Positions 15,380-23,735 of a stretch of DNA of 64,000 nucleotides are shown piece by piece. The DNA lies in NCBI RefSeq assembly GCF_004118325.1, contig NZ_RDFA01000004.1, positions 124,001-188,000 of the forward strand. Reading direction: 5' to 3'. The notes below the pieces were generated by a model. The model was given only the letters and a program-made list of their open reading frames with translations. It had not been told where the DNA came from and searched no databases. The stretch's first letter is position 1. The number at the start of each line of letters is the position of its first letter. The position numbers and the translations under genes were made by a program. Source of the stretch: Halorientalis pallida (lineage in GTDB: Archaea; Halobacteriota; Halobacteria; Halobacteriales; Haloarculaceae).

Positions 15380-16972
15380 ATGAGCCTCGCGCGGACGGTA
15401 GGAATCGGTGTGTTGCTGATGACGGTCGTGGTGGCGGGGGTAGGCGCCGCGTTTCTCACCGGCGTGCTCGGGACGCCGTCGGCCGGCCTCGAAGACCGCG
15501 GGGACTGGGGATCCGTCAGTGAGGAGCGAACGGAAGTCGTCACCACAGTCTGGGTGAACAACCCGAATCCAGTCGGCCTCACGGTCGGCGACTCCGTCGA
15601 AGTGTCCTACCAGCTCTCTCTGAACGACGTGCGCCTGGCCAGCGGTGAGAAGAGCGGGATAGACATCCCGCCGGGAAACGGCACCGTTCAGCTTTCGACC
15701 GACATTCGGAACCGAAATATTCCGCCCTGGTGGGTCGCATTCGTTCGAGACAACGAGACGATACCACTCGAGGTAGACACAGCCACGAGAGTGAGTGGAC
15801 CGGTCTCGGCGACGGCCGACTTCCCGACACACGAGGACACGCTCCTGGCCGGTGAGACACCGATCATAACCGCCCTCTCCGAGGTGGCCAGCGGAACCGA
15901 AGGGACGTACACGGAGACGCTCTCGCCCGACAGGGTCAGCGAGCGGACCGGCGTCGCGTTGACGTCCCTCCGCTCGGGAGGATACGTGACCGACCCGGAC
16001 AGCGAACTCAGGGCCGGATACGAGGTTCGAGATGGCCGGGCCGCGTGGGGACCGGTTAGCGAGGAGACGACGACCGTGTACTTCCACTTCCGGATACACA
16101 ATCCCGGGGACGTCCCCGTCCCGGCTGCACCGTCCAACCTGGGCGTGGACGTCGAGATGAACGACGTGGAGCTGTTCGCCGCCGAGGGGAACGATACGTC
16201 GCTGCGAAACCCTGGCGACTTCACGGACAGTGACGTGTTCGGGGAACGGGTTCTCGAACCCGGCGAAACCGAGGACGCGGTCTACGCCGTCGAGATGCAA
16301 AACGAGAACGTCGACGACTGGTTCGGGAGTCACGTTCGGCAGGGCGAACACACCGAACTCCGGACGGAAGGAAAGTTCGTGTTCAGCCTCCATGACATCG
16401 AATTCGAGCTCCCGGGCGAGAGTCCAGTCGCGTACACCTGTGACCTGCAGACGAACATCCTGGTCGACGATCAGAACACCGGCACGAACTGTGGACGGGT
16501 AGAGAGTCTGGAACTCGTCGACGAGACGGACGCGCCGTCTGACGAGGAGGACGACACCGACCGCGAACCCGGGACCGAAAACGGGAGTCGAGACGAACCG
16601 AGCGAACCCGGGACCGAAAACGGGAGTCTGGGTGAGCCACGACCGCCCACTGCCGTCGCGGAGGCGTCTCCGGATGCTGGCCGGGCTCCACTCGACGTGC
16701 AATTCGACGCAAGTGGGGCCACCGATCCCAACGGTGACATCCTGCGGTACGTCTGGCGGTTCGACGACGGTCACGGTGACCGTCGACAGCAGAGTGGGAT
16801 AGGGACCGCAGCACAGCACCGCAACTCGCACTGTGCGCGAGTTCCGCTTTTTTCGCCCACGTTCACGAGAGCGAAGCTCTCGTACAGTCGTCCGAAAGAC
16901 TGCGTCTTTCGGGATGACGAGAGACGCCGATGGCGTCTCTCGAACCACCCACCAGAAATATCAGATTTCTGA
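15380..16972 (+). CDS. LEA14-like surface protein with broken PKD tail
   Basis: A membrane-anchored or secreted protein: residues 1-25 form a signal or anchor helix. Two LEA14/WHy-type beta domains follow, at about 48-150 (NNPNPVGLTV) and about 225-350 (TTTVYFHFRIHNPGDVPV). These domains are linked to desiccation or osmotic stress in other organisms. A linker repeats EPGTENGS, and a PKD domain starts at about 422 (PPTAVAEASPDAG). The PKD breaks after RFDDG (residues 460-464). From 16770 the +1 frame reads VTVTVDSRVG and stops at 16800-16802, a normal PKD ending. The frame as read continues 67 residues through hairpin DNA to 16972. I infer an internal deletion with frameshift, so the last ~65 residues are probably not native. 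The promoter GATATTAATCGG lies about 28 nt upstream. Confidence 0.75.
   Translation: MSLARTVGIGVLLMTVVVAGVGAAFLTGVLGTPSAGLEDRGDWGSVSEERTEVVTTVWVNNPNPVGLTVGDSVEVSYQLSLNDVRLASGEKSGIDIPPGNGTVQLSTDIRNRNIPPWWVAFVRDNETIPLEVDTATRVSGPVSATADFPTHEDTLLAGETPIITALSEVASGTEGTYTETLSPDRVSERTGVALTSLRSGGYVTDPDSELRAGYEVRDGRAAWGPVSEETTTVYFHFRIHNPGDVPVPAAPSNLGVDVEMNDVELFAAEGNDTSLRNPGDFTDSDVFGERVLEPGETEDAVYAVEMQNENVDDWFGSHVRQGEHTELRTEGKFVFSLHDIEFELPGESPVAYTCDLQTNILVDDQNTGTNCGRVESLELVDETDAPSDEEDDTDREPGTENGSRDEPSEPGTENGSLGEPRPPTAVAEASPDAGRAPLDVQFDASGATDPNGDILRYVWRFDDGHGDRRQQSGIGTAAQHRNSHCARVPLFSPTFTRAKLSYSRPKDCVFRDDERRRWRLSNHPPEISDF
16563..16628 (+). repeat. 27-bp tandem direct repeat (two copies, 39-bp period)
   Basis: Positions 16563-16589 and 16602-16628 are identical and in frame, encoding EPGTENGS twice in the linker between the second LEA domain and the PKD domain. 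This is a likely product of replication slippage, and it lies just upstream of the broken PKD. Confidence 0.85.
16823..16853 (+). terminator. Hairpin plus T6, likely terminator of the LEA gene
   Basis: AACTCGCAC and GTGC(GC)GAGTT form a stem with a two-base bulge and a one-base loop (16823-16843). A four-base spacer and six T residues (16848-16853) follow. It stands 20 nt after the +1-frame stop at 16802, where a terminator for an intact LEA-PKD gene would be expected. Confidence 0.5.
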
Positions 16973-17020
16973 GAACGTTTTTGCGCCGAGCGGGTCGCGG
17001 CGGAGCCGCGACCCCCTCGG
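16865..17020. repeat. Array of five consecutive hairpins
   Basis: Five inverted repeats follow one another. 16865-16883 has an 8-bp stem and loop GAA. 16892-16912 has a 9-bp stem and loop TGC. 16918-16942 has an 11-bp stem and loop GAT. 16953-16971 has a 7-bp stem and a 5-nt loop, with T5 following at 16978. 16986-17020 has a 10-bp stem with loop GGA, plus 5 more pairs beyond one mismatch. All arms are perfect except in the last. The array ends about 20 nt before the nac TATA box. It could be a dispersed intergenic element, an RNA or a stacked terminator. I cannot assign it. Confidence 0.75.
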
Positions 17021-17071
17021 GAAAAAGGTGGTTGCGAAGAGATTTTGAGTGCAGGGCGCAACCTCCCGGGT

Positions 17072-17452
17072 ATGTTCGGAGGAGGCGGCTTCGATCCGCA
17101 GAAGATGCAACAGATGATGGACCAGTTCGGCATCGACATCGACGAGCTCGACGCCGAGGAAGTGATCATCCGCACGGCCGACGAGGAGCTCGTCTTCACC
17201 GACGCCGAAGTCCAGCGGATGGACGCCCAGGGCCAGGAGACCTACCAAGTCATCGGCACGCCCGAGACCCGCGAGGCCGGCGAGGCGTCGGCGGTCGAGA
17301 GCGGTGACGGCGACTCGGGCGGGAACGGCGGCATCCCCGACGCCGACGTGGAGATCGTCGCCAACCGTGCCGGTGTGAGCGAAGACGACGCCCGCGAGGC
17401 CCTCGAGGAAGAGGACGGCAACCTCGCGGCGGCCGTCGAGCGCCTGGAGTAA
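17072..17452 (+). CDS. nac: Nascent polypeptide-associated complex protein (archaeal NAC)
   Basis: This 126-residue archaeal alpha-NAC homologue is a homodimeric ribosome-bound chaperone that contacts emerging chains. It has the glycine-rich start ([12 protein letters not shown]), the NAC beta-barrel dimerisation region (about 20-70) and a C-terminal UBA domain (about 88-126, [19 protein letters not shown]). ATG 17072 matches the conserved start; GATTTTGAG at 17041-17049 serves as the TATA box. trmI begins one nt after its stop, so the two are probably one operon. Confidence 0.95.
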   Translation: MFGGGGFDPQKMQQMMDQFGIDIDELDAEEVIIRTADEELVFTDAEVQRMDAQGQETYQVIGTPETREAGEASAVESGDGDSGGNGGIPDADVEIVANRAGVSEDDAREALEEEDGNLAAAVERLE

Positions 17453-17453
17453 C

Positions 17454-18173
17454 GTGGCGCTGTTGCTGGTCCGGGACGACCGCGAGTACCTCCTGGAACG
17501 GGGGGAGACTCTGGAGACGGATCTGGGGATTCTCGAAGTACCCGAGGACGCCGCGGCGGGCGAGGTCGTCACGACCCACCTCGACGAGGCGTTCACGGTT
17601 CGTGAACTGCGGGGCCCGGACTGTTTCAACCATTTCGAGCGCACGGGCGCGCCGATGATGCCCCGTGACGTGGGGCTGATCATGGGCCACACCGGCGTCT
17701 CCGCGGGCGACACGGTGCTGGACGCGGGGACTGGCACCGGCGTCCTCGCGGCGTACATGGGCCGAGCGGGAGCCGACGTGATCACCTACGAACAGGACGC
17801 CGAGTTCGCCGAGGTGGCCCGCGAGAATATGGCACTGGCCGGCGTCGCCGACACAGTCGACGTGCGCACGGGCGACGTGACCGAGCACCTCGACGTGGGA
17901 CCGGTTGACGTGCTGACGCTCGATACCGAGGACGCGGCGACGGTGGTCGAACACGCCGCGGACCTACTGACGCCGGGCGGGTGTCTCGCGGTGTACTCGC
18001 CGTTCGTCGAGGGGACCCGCGAGGTCGCCCGGACCGCGCGCGGCGTCGGGCTGGAGGGGGTCGAGACGCTGGAGACCATCCAGCGGGAGATGGACTTCGA
18101 CGACCGGGGGTCGCGGCCGTCGACGGCGGGCGTCGGCCACACCGGCTTCCTGACGTTCGCTCGACGGGAGTGA
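17454..18173 (+). CDS. trmI: tRNA (adenine-N1)-methyltransferase, TrmI type
   Basis: This SAM-dependent methyltransferase makes m1A at position 57/58 of the tRNA T-loop, by family. The 239-residue protein has an N-terminal beta domain and then a Rossmann fold with motif I VLDAGTGTGVLAAYMG and the acidic residue after it (YEQD). The TLDTED segment fits the catalytic Asp region. RTGAPMMPRDVGLIM before the fold is typical of TrmI. GTG 17454 is the only start compatible with the nac stop one base earlier. It is translated in tandem with nac and the hypothetical gene at 18177. Confidence 0.9.
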   Translation: MALLLVRDDREYLLERGETLETDLGILEVPEDAAAGEVVTTHLDEAFTVRELRGPDCFNHFERTGAPMMPRDVGLIMGHTGVSAGDTVLDAGTGTGVLAAYMGRAGADVITYEQDAEFAEVARENMALAGVADTVDVRTGDVTEHLDVGPVDVLTLDTEDAATVVEHAADLLTPGGCLAVYSPFVEGTREVARTARGVGLEGVETLETIQREMDFDDRGSRPSTAGVGHTGFLTFARRE

Positions 18174-18176
18174 GCC

Positions 18177-18575
18177 ATGTCCGACCGACGCGAGCCGGAC
18201 CGGCAGGGCCTGCTCGGCGTCGTCGACGGCGCGCTCACGCTGGCGACCGCGCCGGCCGTGGAGACCGCCGCCAACCTGTTGATGGACCTCGACGATGCGC
18301 GCCTGCGACTCCCGTCGGTCGGTGGACCGGTCTACATCGAGATCGAACGGTTCCGGGAAGCCGTCCGGATCGTCCGGACCGAGGGGGAGACGCTGGAGCG
18401 ACTCGACGCGACGCTACGGACCGGCGGGTACACGGCGGAGGTGTACGTCGGGGAAACCCAGGTGGCGTTGCTCGGTGTCGGTGCCGATCCCGGACGCGTG
18501 AGCCGGTGGCTCGGTGACGGGCGGACCGAGTTGCTGGCGCGTGGGGTCGTCACGGCGGCCGTTCGCCGGCGCTAG
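18177..18575 (+). CDS. Hypothetical protein in nac-trmI operon
   Basis: This 132-residue soluble protein follows trmI by three bases. It has a polar N-terminus, an Ala-rich helix (LTLATAPAVETAANLLMDL) and an alpha/beta C-terminal half (YIEIERFREAVRIV, YTAEVYVGETQVALLGVG). I do not recognise a family. The end of the gene shares a CTAG palindrome with the stop of the opposing gene. Operon position suggests a link to tRNA modification or translation, but that is inference. Confidence 0.65.
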   Translation: MSDRREPDRQGLLGVVDGALTLATAPAVETAANLLMDLDDARLRLPSVGGPVYIEIERFREAVRIVRTEGETLERLDATLRTGGYTAEVYVGETQVALLGVGADPGRVSRWLGDGRTELLARGVVTAAVRRR

Positions 18576-19171
18576 CGGACGGATTTGACCAGGGTGAGCA
18601 GTTCCTGCCGGAAGGAGTTGGGGTCGATGTCGATGCCGGGGATCGAGATGCCCAGCAGATCGGACAGCGACGCCGCCGGGTAGGCACCGCCGGCGAGGCG
18701 GAACTCGCCGCCGTTGGACCAGACGGCGAGGTACCCCTCGACGGGCACGTCGACGACGCTGGTCTCGATGGACGCCTCGTAGGCCTGCAGCGAGGCGCGG
18801 TCGCCGGTCTCGACGCGGATGCGGTCGTGGCCGTTCTTCGAGATCTCGCCGAAACCGCGGTCCAGCAGTCGGTTCTTGAAGACGCTGTTTGCCTGGGTGC
18901 GGACGGTAGTGAAGACGGCCGCAGGCCCGACTGCCGGAGGGAGCGCGGGCGTGAACTCCAGTCGGGTCGCGAAGAAAAAGCGCCACATGCGGTCGACGCT
19001 ACCGCCGGTGAGGGTGCTGACCGTGGACCGGAGGTCCGCGTCGTCGTAGACGGCGGTGTGACCGACGACGCGGGCGACCGGGAGCTCGAAGACGGTCTCG
19101 CTCGACCTGTCGGTGACGGCCCAGCCGTCGAGGTGGTCGTCGGGTACCCGCGGGGTCCCGTCACCGCTCAT
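18572..19171 (-). CDS. Conserved-type haloarchaeal hypothetical protein
   Basis: This 199-residue acidic soluble protein has no signal peptide or membrane helix. Alternating strands and a polar pattern (VFTTVRTQANSVFKNRLLDRGFGEI, VDVPVEGYLAVWSNGGEFRLAGGAYP) suggest a compact beta-rich fold. It resembles proteins of the DUF6517 kind in layout, but I cannot confirm this. It lies three bases downstream of the transcription factor S gene in the same direction, so the two probably share a transcript. Confidence 0.65.
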   Translation of the reverse strand: MSGDGTPRVPDDHLDGWAVTDRSSETVFELPVARVVGHTAVYDDADLRSTVSTLTGGSVDRMWRFFFATRLEFTPALPPAVGPAAVFTTVRTQANSVFKNRLLDRGFGEISKNGHDRIRVETGDRASLQAYEASIETSVVDVPVEGYLAVWSNGGEFRLAGGAYPAASLSDLLGISIPGIDIDPNSFRQELLTLVKSVR

Positions 19172-19174
19172 CCG

Positions 19175-19498
19175 TCAGTGATCGTCCTCACGCCACTTGT
19201 GTTCACACTCTGTACAGGTGAAAAATCTCGTCTCGCTCTCGTCGGCGGCTCGGATCTGTTTCATTTCCCAGAACGCGCGGTCGTTGCCACACTCGGGACA
19301 CCGGGCCTCGGTCGTCGGGCCCATGTCCTCGGCGTCGACCTCCGAGGTGTCGATGACCTCGCTCTCTTCCTGGGACTGGGTGGAGGTCATCGCCGCCTCT
19401 TTCTCCGAGTCGCGCGGCGTCTCGTACCCGCAACTCCCGCAGATCCACATTCCGTCGTCGGTTTTCATCATCGAACCGCACTCGTCACAGAACTCCAT
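19175..19498 (-). CDS. tfs: Transcription factor S (TFIIS/RPB9-like)
   Basis: TFS rescues backtracked RNA polymerase by stimulating transcript cleavage. The 107-residue protein has an N-terminal C4 zinc ribbon (CDEC, CGSC at about 4-23), an acidic linker and a C-terminal zinc ribbon (CPEC, CTEC at about 68-99). The catalytic acidic tip lies in the ADESET segment; canonical TFS has a DE pair, present here. Length is usual. A TATA-like GTTTTAGG lies about 33 nt upstream of ATG 19498. Confidence 0.93.
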   Translation of the reverse strand: MEFCDECGSMMKTDDGMWICGSCGYETPRDSEKEAAMTSTQSQEESEVIDTSEVDAEDMGPTTEARCPECGNDRAFWEMKQIRAADESETRFFTCTECEHKWREDDH

Positions 19499-19643
19499 GT
19501 TAGCTACCAGTTACAGGATGCCCCCCTAAAACCCCCTCGGATCCCACAGACCCCGCGCCGCGATCCGGGGCCGGGCGATCCGCGTCGGAACCGCCGGCCG
19601 GGACCACAACGACCATACGAGGAGCGCCCCCGTGTGTGGACAG

Positions 19644-20936
19644 ATGTTCGGGACGGACCGTCGGGTACTGGTGCTCGCGCTGGCTCGGATGGCCGACGCG
19701 GTGGCCAACTCCTTTCTGATCGTCGTCCTGCCGCTGTTCATCGCCAGCGGCGGCGTCGACATCACGGGCCTGGTCGGAACCAGCGTCCCGGTCGTCGGCC
19801 TCGCCGTCACCGAAGAACTCCTGATCGGCGTCGTGCTCTCGCTCTTTGGCCTGCTCAACAGCTTCGGCCAGCCCTTCACCGGCCGACTCTCCGACCGGAC
19901 GGGCAAGCGGAAGCTGTACGTCCTGCTGGGGCTGGCGTTGCTGGCCGTCGCGTCGGCGGGCTACCTCTACACCGACGACTACACCGTCATCGTCGTCCTC
20001 CGGATGTTGCAGGGCGTCGGTGCGGCGTTCACGATCCCCTGCACCATCGCGCTGGTCAACGAACTCGCGACCGAGGCCAGTCGCGGCGGGAACTTCGGCG
20101 TGTTCAACACGTTCCGCCTGCTCGGGTTCGGGTTCGGCCCTGTCGTCGCCGGGACGGTCGTCGAGGCGGGGCCCTACCGGTTCCCGGTCGTCGGCGGCCT
20201 CTCGGGATTCGACGCCGCGTTCCTCGTCGCCGTCGTCGGGGCGCTGGTGAGTTTCGGGCTGGTGAGTCTGCTCGTCTCCGACCCCGAAGAGACACAGGCG
20301 ACCGCGGGCGAGGACCTCGGACTCGCGATCAGGGATCCCAGCGGTCGGCACCTGCTCGATCCGGTGTTCACGCTGGCGGTCGCGACGCTGTGTCTGTCCG
20401 TGGGGATCGCGCTCTTCGCGACCCTGCAGGGCCGGATCAACGCCCGGCTCGGACAGGCACCGGTCCTCTTCGGTCTCCAGTTCGCCGCGGTCGTCGTCGC
20501 CAACGTCGTCTTCCAGATCCCCATCGGCCGGGCCAGCGACAGGTACGGCCGCAGACCCTTCCTGCTGGTCGGGTCGGCCCTGCTCGCGCCCGCGGTTCTC
20601 GCGCAGGGGCTCGTGACCACGCCAGTCGGGATGCTCGCCGCCCGGACGCTCCACGGGGTCGCGGTCGGGATGGTGTACGCGCCGGGGCTGGCACTGGCCG
20701 GTGACCTCACCGGGGAGGGCCAGTCCGGGACGAAACTCTCCTTGCTGACGATGGCGTTCGGGCTCGGGACGGCGCTTGGCCCCCTGCTGTCGGGCTATCT
20801 CGTCCGCTTTGGCTTCGTCGTCCCCTTCGCGTTCGGCGGTGTGCTGGGCCTGGTGGCACTGGCACTGGTCTACACGCAGGTCGAGGAGACACTCCCGGAT
20901 GCCGGCGGGAGGACGGACGCGGTGCCGCAGGACTGA
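19644..20936 (+). CDS. MFS transporter
   Basis: This 430-residue major facilitator has about twelve hydrophobic helices. The signature loop between helices 2 and 3 is clear (GRLSDRTGKRKLYV), with a matching loop in the second half (GRASDRYGRRPFLL). The family includes drug and metabolite exporters; the substrate cannot be inferred. ATG 19644 is chosen over GTG 19632 because CCATACGA near 19612 gives a TATA box at leaderless spacing. The gene stands alone between tfs and an MscS-like gene. Confidence 0.88.
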   Translation: MFGTDRRVLVLALARMADAVANSFLIVVLPLFIASGGVDITGLVGTSVPVVGLAVTEELLIGVVLSLFGLLNSFGQPFTGRLSDRTGKRKLYVLLGLALLAVASAGYLYTDDYTVIVVLRMLQGVGAAFTIPCTIALVNELATEASRGGNFGVFNTFRLLGFGFGPVVAGTVVEAGPYRFPVVGGLSGFDAAFLVAVVGALVSFGLVSLLVSDPEETQATAGEDLGLAIRDPSGRHLLDPVFTLAVATLCLSVGIALFATLQGRINARLGQAPVLFGLQFAAVVVANVVFQIPIGRASDRYGRRPFLLVGSALLAPAVLAQGLVTTPVGMLAARTLHGVAVGMVYAPGLALAGDLTGEGQSGTKLSLLTMAFGLGTALGPLLSGYLVRFGFVVPFAFGGVLGLVALALVYTQVEETLPDAGGRTDAVPQD

Positions 20937-20991
20937 CCGCTCTGTGTCGAGCGCCACCGGGACACCCACTATCACCGTACCGTCGCTTGAT

Positions 20992-21540
20992 ATGGGCGTG
21001 AGTCAGAGCGCGCAACTCTCGGAACTGGTACTCGGATCGTTCGAGGGGTTCGTCGCCGGTCTCGTCGGTGCGATCCCCCAGTTGGTCGGGAGTCTCGTCT
21101 TCGTCGTCCTCGCCTACGTCGGGATCACGGTCGTGACGACCGTGCTCCGGTCGGTCCTGCGAAGAACCACGGCCGGGGAGCAGGGGCTCGTCGTGGATCT
21201 GGTCGTCCTCGTCGTCAGCATCTTCCTGTGGTTCGGGGCCGGCCTCGCACTGCTGAACATCGTCGGCCTGGGCGACCTAGCCGCGAGTCTCTGGACCGCC
21301 GTCGGGTTCATCGCCCTCGGCGTCTCCTACGCCCTCTCGGAGATGATCGAGGACACCGTCGCCGGCATCTACCTGCTCCGGGACCCCGACTTCGACTCCG
21401 GCGACACCGTGACGACGAGCGCGGGGACCGGCGTCGTCGACATCGGGCTCCGGAAGGGTCGGTTCGAGCTCGACAGCGGTGATCGGCACGTGGTCGCCAA
21501 CCGGGACGTGGAGAAGAGGTGGACGAAAGAGACGGCCTGA
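20992..21540 (+). CDS. Small MscS-like membrane protein
   Basis: This 182-residue protein has three to four hydrophobic helices (about 15-45, 65-90, 95-120), then a short MscS-type beta domain (about 130-175: FDSGDTVTTSAGTGVVDIGLRKGRFEL). That resembles the pore-adjacent domain of mechanosensitive channels but ends early, without the large cytoplasmic cage. It may sense membrane tension or be a minimal relative of the family; ion flow is not shown. ATG 20992 starts the membrane domain and lies 55 nt after the MFS gene. Confidence 0.75.
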   Translation: MGVSQSAQLSELVLGSFEGFVAGLVGAIPQLVGSLVFVVLAYVGITVVTTVLRSVLRRTTAGEQGLVVDLVVLVVSIFLWFGAGLALLNIVGLGDLAASLWTAVGFIALGVSYALSEMIEDTVAGIYLLRDPDFDSGDTVTTSAGTGVVDIGLRKGRFELDSGDRHVVANRDVEKRWTKETA

Positions 21541-21557
21541 CGGGCGTACGTCGGAGG

Positions 21558-22451
21558 TCAGTTGTTGGCCTGCCAGTCGTCGCAGGCTTCCATGTCGTTC
21601 ATGACCTCCGTGTGGAGGGTGCAGGCGGGCCGGATCTCGCCGTCGACCCGGACGTACTGGAAGTGCTCGCAGTTGCCACAGTAGGCGTCGGGCTGGCCGC
21701 GGGTCGAGGCGGCCTCGACCACCTCGTCGGGGACGGGTTCGGCGTCCGCCATCCCGCCCTGCTGGGTGGCCGCACCGCCGTCGCTCGCTGCGGTCTGTCC
21801 GCCCGTCGGGGTGTGGGTCTCCCCGCGCGCGTAGAGGACGTCATCTTCGTCTTCCCGGTTGGTCTGGGTCTGGACTTCGCCGTCGGGGTTCTGCCCGAAC
21901 AGCCCGATCCCGCCCAGTCCGGGGACGGAGCCGGAGACTTCGAGGATCCGGGTGGTCCCTTCGTCGGTCACTTCCATGCGGACAGTGCCGCCGGGGTCCG
22001 TTCGCGTCTTGAAGTTGGCCACGGCGACGAACAGGCACCAGAACAGCGTGATCGTCCCGAGGAAGTAGACGACGACCACCGGGAGCGTGAGGCCTGGGCC
22101 GCTCCCGGAGCCGACCCACTCGTAGGGGTAGGCCTCGCGGAAGAGGACGACGCCGAACACCGAGAGACTCGCGCCGATGAGGGCCGCCGCCCGGGCGCGC
22201 CGCGAGGCGGGGAGGACGGCGAAGCTCCCGAGGAAGGCCGCCGGCAACCCCAGCCCTGCGAGGACGCCGGCCAGTTCGCGTGCGCCGAAGGTGGTGAGGC
22301 CGAGCTGATCGGCCAGTCCGGTCGTCGCGACGACGATGGCGGCGACGACCATCACAGCCCCGAGGCCGAACAGCGACAGGCCGAGGAACCGCCGGCGTCG
22401 ACCCACGACGCCGCCGACGCCGCCGTCGTAGACGTCCGTCAGGTTTGCCAT
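21558..22451 (-). CDS. Membrane protein with C-terminal cysteine cluster
   Basis: This 297-residue protein has five or so hydrophobic helices in its first 140 residues, then a long polar cytoplasmic-type region. It ends in a small Cys motif, CGNCEHFQYVR with two later Cys (ACTLH, ACDDW), which could bind one zinc ion. It has the layout of the haloarchaeal DUF7139 proteins, though I cannot verify that. ATG 22451 is preferred to the upstream in-frame start at 22478. Function unknown. Confidence 0.7.
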   Translation of the reverse strand: MANLTDVYDGGVGGVVGRRRRFLGLSLFGLGAVMVVAAIVVATTGLADQLGLTTFGARELAGVLAGLGLPAAFLGSFAVLPASRRARAAALIGASLSVFGVVLFREAYPYEWVGSGSGPGLTLPVVVVYFLGTITLFWCLFVAVANFKTRTDPGGTVRMEVTDEGTTRILEVSGSVPGLGGIGLFGQNPDGEVQTQTNREDEDDVLYARGETHTPTGGQTAASDGGAATQQGGMADAEPVPDEVVEAASTRGQPDAYCGNCEHFQYVRVDGEIRPACTLHTEVMNDMEACDDWQANN

Positions 22452-22572
22452 GCGGGGCGGTACGTGAGCAGTCCACAAAACAACCCGTCAGACACGCGGC
22501 AGACGGGAGGCAGTGAGCGACTGGTTTCGTGTCACCCCATCTTTGATTAGCCGGCCTCACGACTATGCCGAT

Positions 22573-23652
22573 ATGAAAGTCGTCCTGATTGGTGTCGGAC
22601 AAGCAGGAGGGAAGATCGCGCAGGCCCTCGCGCAATTCGACTACGACCGCGGATTCGAGGCGGTCCAGGGGGCCTTCGCCGTCAACACGGCACGCGCGGA
22701 CCTGCAGAATCTCGACATCGACACGATGTTGATCGGGCAAGACCGGGTGAAAGGACACGGCGTCGGCGGCGACAACGAACTCGGGGCCGAGATCATGCAG
22801 GCCGAGGCCACCGAGGTCATGGACGAACTCGACGGCCGCGTCACCAGCCAGGCCGACGCCGTCTTCGTCGTCGCCGGCCTCGGCGGGGGCACCGGGAGCG
22901 GTGGCGCACCCATGCTCGCCCGCGAACTCAAGCGCGTGTACACGATGCCGGTCTACGGCCTCGCGGTCCTCCCCGGCCGCGACGAGGGTGCGATCTACCA
23001 GGCCAACGCCGGCCGCTCGCTCAAGACCTTCACCCGGGAAGCCGACTCCGTGCTCGTCATCGACAACGACGCCTGGAAGACCTCCGACGAGAGCATCGAG
23101 GAGGGCTTCGCGGCGATCAACGACCGCATCGCCGAGCGGGTCGGTCTGCTACTGGCGGCGGGCGAGATCGTCGAGGGCGTCGGCGAGTCCGTCGTCGACT
23201 CCAGCGAGATCATCAACACGCTCAAGAACGGCGGCATCGCCTCGCTGGGCTACGCCTCCGCGCTGGCCGACGAGGACGCCGGCGAGAACATCAACGCGAT
23301 CACCGCCACCGCGCGCAAAGCCCTCCTCACCGGCACCTCTCTCCCCCAGGCCGTCGAAGCCGACAAAGCCCTCCTCGTCATCGCCGGCCACCCCGACCGC
23401 ATCGCCCGCAAAGGTGTCGAGCGCGCCCGCAAGTGGCTCGAAGAGGAGACCGGCAGCCTCGAAGTTCGGGGCGGTGACTTCCCACTCAGTAGCGAACGCA
23501 TCGCCGCCCTCGTCCTGCTGGGCGGCGTCGAACGCTCCCAGCGCGTCCAGGAGTTCATGGATCGTGCCCGCGAGGCCAGTAAACAACAGGACGAACCCCA
23601 GGAGAGCGCCGAAGACGCGTTCCAGAACGACGAACTCGACGACCTGATGTAG
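22573..23652 (+). CDS. cetZ: Tubulin/FtsZ-like CetZ protein
   Basis: This 359-residue GTPase is of the CetZ group, haloarchaeal tubulin-superfamily proteins that form dynamic filaments and control cell shape. It shows the N-terminal nucleotide loop GVGQAGGKIAQ (7-17), the tubulin signature GLGGGTGSGGAP (about 100-111) and the T5-type NAGRSLKTF. The C-terminal tail (about 330-359) is acidic and probably disordered. CetZ paralogues are common; I cannot say which this is. CTTTGATTAGCC at 22540-22551 gives a TATA box about 25-30 nt before ATG 22573. Confidence 0.93.
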   Translation: MKVVLIGVGQAGGKIAQALAQFDYDRGFEAVQGAFAVNTARADLQNLDIDTMLIGQDRVKGHGVGGDNELGAEIMQAEATEVMDELDGRVTSQADAVFVVAGLGGGTGSGGAPMLARELKRVYTMPVYGLAVLPGRDEGAIYQANAGRSLKTFTREADSVLVIDNDAWKTSDESIEEGFAAINDRIAERVGLLLAAGEIVEGVGESVVDSSEIINTLKNGGIASLGYASALADEDAGENINAITATARKALLTGTSLPQAVEADKALLVIAGHPDRIARKGVERARKWLEEETGSLEVRGGDFPLSSERIAALVLLGGVERSQRVQEFMDRAREASKQQDEPQESAEDAFQNDELDDLM

Positions 23653-23735
23653 GGTGTCCGACGGATCTCCCGCGTCGGTGTCCGTTCTCGGGGGGCTTCG
23701 AAACAACTAATCAGCGCCCCCGAGAAGTGTGGCGC

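Noticed and set aside
13982-16948. Open frame of 988 codons on the minus strand
   Set aside because: It runs across several genes and intergenic DNA, including the hairpins. Arg-rich composition marks it as an artefact.
16833-17048. Short ORFs across the hairpin array
   Set aside because: Repeats of hairpin arms dictate the residues. Codon use and composition are unlike the genome's genes.
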